The notes under the pieces are model-generated. The model saw only the letters and a program-made list of their open reading frames with translations, searched no databases and was not told the origin of the DNA. This document shows, one piece after another, positions 62,058 to 64,000 of a stretch of 64,000 bases of DNA (position 1 is the stretch's first letter; each line of letters begins with the position of its first letter). This DNA comes from Chitinophagaceae bacterium UBA4411. GTDB taxonomy: Bacteria > Bacteroidota > Bacteroidia > Chitinophagales > Chitinophagaceae. Position numbers and translations under genes: made by a program. The stretch is taken from contig DGQP01000005.1 in NCBI GenBank assembly GCA_002400415.1, positions 225,640 to 289,639 on the forward strand. Direction: 5' to 3'.

Positions 62058-63021
62058 TGCTTTTTAATATCTCAGATAAGACAGCCTGCGCTGCCCATAC
62101 CCTGTTGGATGCCTGCTGTGTAACAATGCTCATGCTGCCATCCAGCATCTCATCACTGAGTTCCACATTTCTCCGGACCGGCAGGCAATGCATGATCCTG
62201 GCATTATTAGTCTGTGCCCAGCGTTTATGTTCCAGCATCCATTGGGGGGCGTTTGTGTAGATCTTGCCATAATCATTATAAGTACTCCAGTTTTTCACAT
62301 ATACAAAATCGGCTCCTTTTAAGGCTTCTTCCTGGTTGTGGGTAATGCTTGCTCCTTTGGTAAACTCCTCGTCCAGTTCATAATCTTCCGGGTGCGTGAT
62401 CACAAAATCAGCCTTTCCCCAGGCATTGATCCATTGTGCAAAGCTATTGGCCACACATTGTGGTAAGGGTTTGACATGCGGAGCCCATGTTAATACAATT
62501 TTTGGTTTATTCCCAATTCCTGAAGGGGAGTTAAGAAGCGTCTCCTGTATTGTAATAATATCTGTTAATGATTGCAGCGGGTGCAGGGTGGCACTTTCCA
62601 GGCTGACAACCGGGATTCCAGCATATTTAATGATCTGTTTAATGTAGAGTTCACTATAATCATCTTCCCGGTTCTTTAAGGAGGGGAAAGTCCTGATCGC
62701 TAAAATATCAAAGTACTTGCCGAAGATGGGCGCAGCGTCTTTTACATGCTCTACAGTACTGCCGCTCATGATCGCTTCTTCTTCAAACTCTAATGCCCAG
62801 CCCTCATTGCCCACATTAAAAATGATGGCTTCCATACCCAGGTTCTGGGCAGCAATTTGTGTGCTGAGCCTCGTCCGCATACTGGGATTAAGGAACAGGC
62901 AACCGACCCGTTTATTTATACCCAGTAGTTTATCTTTAAACGGGCTCGCCTTATAATCCAGTGCTGTGCGCACCAGGCCATCAATGTCGGTTACGTCATG
63001 AACCGAAGTGAAATTTCTCAA
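62050..63021 (-). CDS. argF': N-succinylornithine (or N-acetylornithine) carbamoyltransferase
   Basis: 323-residue carbamoyltransferase. The carbamoyl-phosphate motif is NPSMRTRLST (in place of STRTR), and HPLQSLTDIIT, LTWAPHVKPLPQ and MHCLPVRRN follow. The substrate-selecting residue is Val90 (SGSTVEHVKDA), at the position of Pro90 in Bacteroides fragilis SOTCase and Glu92 in Xanthomonas AOTCase. Published mutants E92V, E92P and E92S turned AOTCase into SOTCase, so N-succinylornithine is the likelier substrate. It overlaps the small membrane gene and argB. Confidence 0.9.
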   Translation of the reverse strand: MRNFTSVHDVTDIDGLVRTALDYKASPFKDKLLGINKRVGCLFLNPSMRTRLSTQIAAQNLGMEAIIFNVGNEGWALEFEEEAIMSGSTVEHVKDAAPIFGKYFDILAIRTFPSLKNREDDYSELYIKQIIKYAGIPVVSLESATLHPLQSLTDIITIQETLLNSPSGIGNKPKIVLTWAPHVKPLPQCVANSFAQWINAWGKADFVITHPEDYELDEEFTKGASITHNQEEALKGADFVYVKNWSTYNDYGKIYTNAPQWMLEHKRWAQTNNARIMHCLPVRRNVELSDEMLDGSMSIVTQQASNRVWAAQAVLSEILKSNG

Positions 63022-63286
63022 TGTTCAGGTTTTTAATGATGGTATTCCAGCTATTCAGAATAACGAAATAAGCAGGAATATAAATAATATAAAAGGGTAA
63101 ATATCTGATATAACCATTGATCAGGGTGAAGCCAATAGTTACAGGTTCCTTTATGTTTACCTGCAGCATAACGAGGAGCAGGTCGCAAAACATCGGAATG
63201 ATAATAAGGCATAATGCGACAGCGGATGCTCCCTTTGCCGTGGGTTTCAGGCTTAGAATATATTGTTTAAATGTCTGTTCAGGCAT
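62996..63286 (-). CDS. Small membrane protein inside the arg operon
   Basis: Not recognised. 96 residues with two hydrophobic helices at about 20-42 and 58-80 and a polar end (NIEKFHFGS). It starts by overlapping argD by 8 bp and ends by overlapping the carbamoyltransferase start by 26 bp, so it appears translationally coupled in the arg operon. Clean reading frame and position argue that it is real. A role in arginine metabolism is unproven. Confidence 0.65.
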   Translation of the reverse strand: MPEQTFKQYILSLKPTAKGASAVALCLIIIPMFCDLLLVMLQVNIKEPVTIGFTLINGYIRYLPFYIIYIPAYFVILNSWNTIIKNLNIEKFHFGS

Positions 63287-64000
63287 CTTGTAAGACAGCT
63301 ATTTCAGCTTTTATGGCTTCAATAAAATCTTCTGCATCCCTTTTCTTTAAAGCAAGGCTTGGCAATAAACGGATCACATTGGGTTTGGCTTCGCCGGTAA
63401 ATATCTTCTGGTTCCACAGCAAATTTTTCTTCAGGTCTTTTAGTTCAGCTGGTACATCAAAACCAATCATCAGGCCACGGCCTCTTACATTTTCCAGTTC
63501 AGGGATACTATCCAGTTCATCCTTTAAATATTTCCCCACCATCACAGCATTTCCCATCAATTTCTCTTCTTCAATTATGTCCAGCACAGCCAGTGCAGCA
63601 ACACAGGCAAGGTGGTTGCCGCCAAAAGTAGTACCCAGTTGAAAATGTTTGGGCTTGATATGAGGGGCCACAATGATCCCGGCAACCGGAAAACCATTTC
63701 CCATACCTTTTGCCATGGAGTAAATATCTGCATTGACCCCGGCAAAATCGTGGCTAAAGAATTTGCCACTGCGGCCATAACCACATTGCACACTGTCGGC
63801 AATATAAACAGCGCCATGCTCATCACAAAGGGAACGGATCTTTCTGAGGAACGAATCATCTGCTACATTGATGCCCCCAACTCCCTGGATACCTTCGATG
63901 ATCACTGCAGCAATTTCATTTCCATCCTTTTCAAAGCAGGCCTCCAGTGCCTCTTCATCATTGAAAGGGAGGAAGATCACATTATCAGTTTCATTAACCG
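63279..64000 (-). CDS. argD: N-acyl-ornithine aminotransferase, C-terminal part (cut by window edge)
   Basis: Class III PLP aminotransferase that converts N-acetyl- or N-succinyl-glutamate semialdehyde to the acylornithine. The visible part holds VIIEGIQGVGGINVA, the cofactor Asp in ADSVQCGYGRSGKFF, PLP-Lys in YSMAKGMGNGFPVAG, TTFGGNHLAC and the C-terminal RLLPSLALKKRDAEDF. The frame is open through base 64000, so the N-terminus lies beyond the window. First visible gene of the arg operon. Confidence 0.92.
   Translation of the reverse strand, partial: VNETDNVIFLPFNDEEALEACFEKDGNEIAAVIIEGIQGVGGINVADDSFLRKIRSLCDEHGAVYIADSVQCGYGRSGKFFSHDFAGVNADIYSMAKGMGNGFPVAGIIVAPHIKPKHFQLGTTFGGNHLACVAALAVLDIIEEEKLMGNAVMVGKYLKDELDSIPELENVRGRGLMIGFDVPAELKDLKKNLLWNQKIFTGEAKPNVIRLLPSLALKKRDAEDFIEAIKAEIAVLQDA

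Noticed and set aside
1..64000. CRISPR arrays, insertion sequences, integrases, rRNA, plasmid origin
   Set aside because: No regularly spaced direct repeats, transposase or integrase motifs, rRNA or origin-like clusters were seen. Only one tRNA was found.

Overview
The window comes from a Bacteroidota chromosome, most likely the family Chitinophagaceae. Evidence: type IX secretion and gliding genes (gldF, gldG, gldJ, porU, porV), a C-terminal type IX sorting domain on a large secreted protein, a MurF-alanine racemase fusion, an N-succinyl/N-acetyl-ornithine type carbamoyltransferase in the arg operon, BshA of bacillithiol synthesis, and promoters with the Bacteroidota -7 element TAnnTTTG. Nothing looks like a phage, transposon or CRISPR array. 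The one AT-rich stretch that stands out is an orphan gene beside a tRNA-Ser.

Layout. 0-1.8 kb: 3' end of fabF, rnc, methylmalonyl-CoA epimerase. 1.9-4.1 kb: iscS-iscU-iscA. 4.2-6.7 kb: gldF-gldG. 6.7-10.9 kb: TerC, MurF-Alr fusion, lspA. 11-17.6 kb: a type IX cargo protein, a small orphan, fumC, a GH29 fucosidase and enoyl-CoA hydratase. 17.7-21.4 kb: a transglutaminase / alpha-E / circularly permuted ATP-grasp cluster. 21.5-28.7 kb: B12-binding protein, aldo-keto reductase, a GT39-like membrane enzyme, gltX, polysaccharide deacetylase, a lipoprotein and TatD. 28.9-29.6 kb: the AT-rich orphan and tRNA-Ser(GGA). 29.6-44.7 kb: a sulfur and cytochrome bd island. 44.8-52.8 kb: murF, gldJ, porU, porV. 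52.9-58.8 kb: ispF, dut, a DUF4292 lipoprotein, an EnvC-like protein, bshA and an M28 peptidase. 58.9-64 kb: arg operon, cut by the window edge in argD.

The most notable content is the 29.6-44.7 kb island. It encodes a sulfide:quinone oxidoreductase-like flavoprotein, two persulfide dioxygenase-rhodanese fusions, two single-domain rhodaneses, TusE/DsrC-like and DsrE-like sulfur carriers, a split YeeE/YedE transporter, a TSUP exporter, two thioredoxins, a TlpA-like lipoprotein, small Cys-bearing membrane proteins, a kelch-like secreted protein, cytochrome bd and a Crp/Fnr regulator. Together these describe sulfide/persulfide oxidation and trafficking beside a bd oxidase, an enzyme type known to tolerate sulfide.

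Eight Crp-like palindromes (consensus about WGTGAYTWWWRTYACA) lie upstream of the transcription units in this island. For six of them the palindrome centre is exactly 36.5 bp from the final G of a -7-type element. For a seventh (cydA) it is 35.5 bp. This is the geometry of a class II Crp/Fnr activator, so I infer one local regulon run by the Crp/Fnr protein at 44127-44744. It also draws in genes of unknown role, namely the kelch protein and two small membrane proteins. All functions are inferred by reading the sequence; no database search was run.
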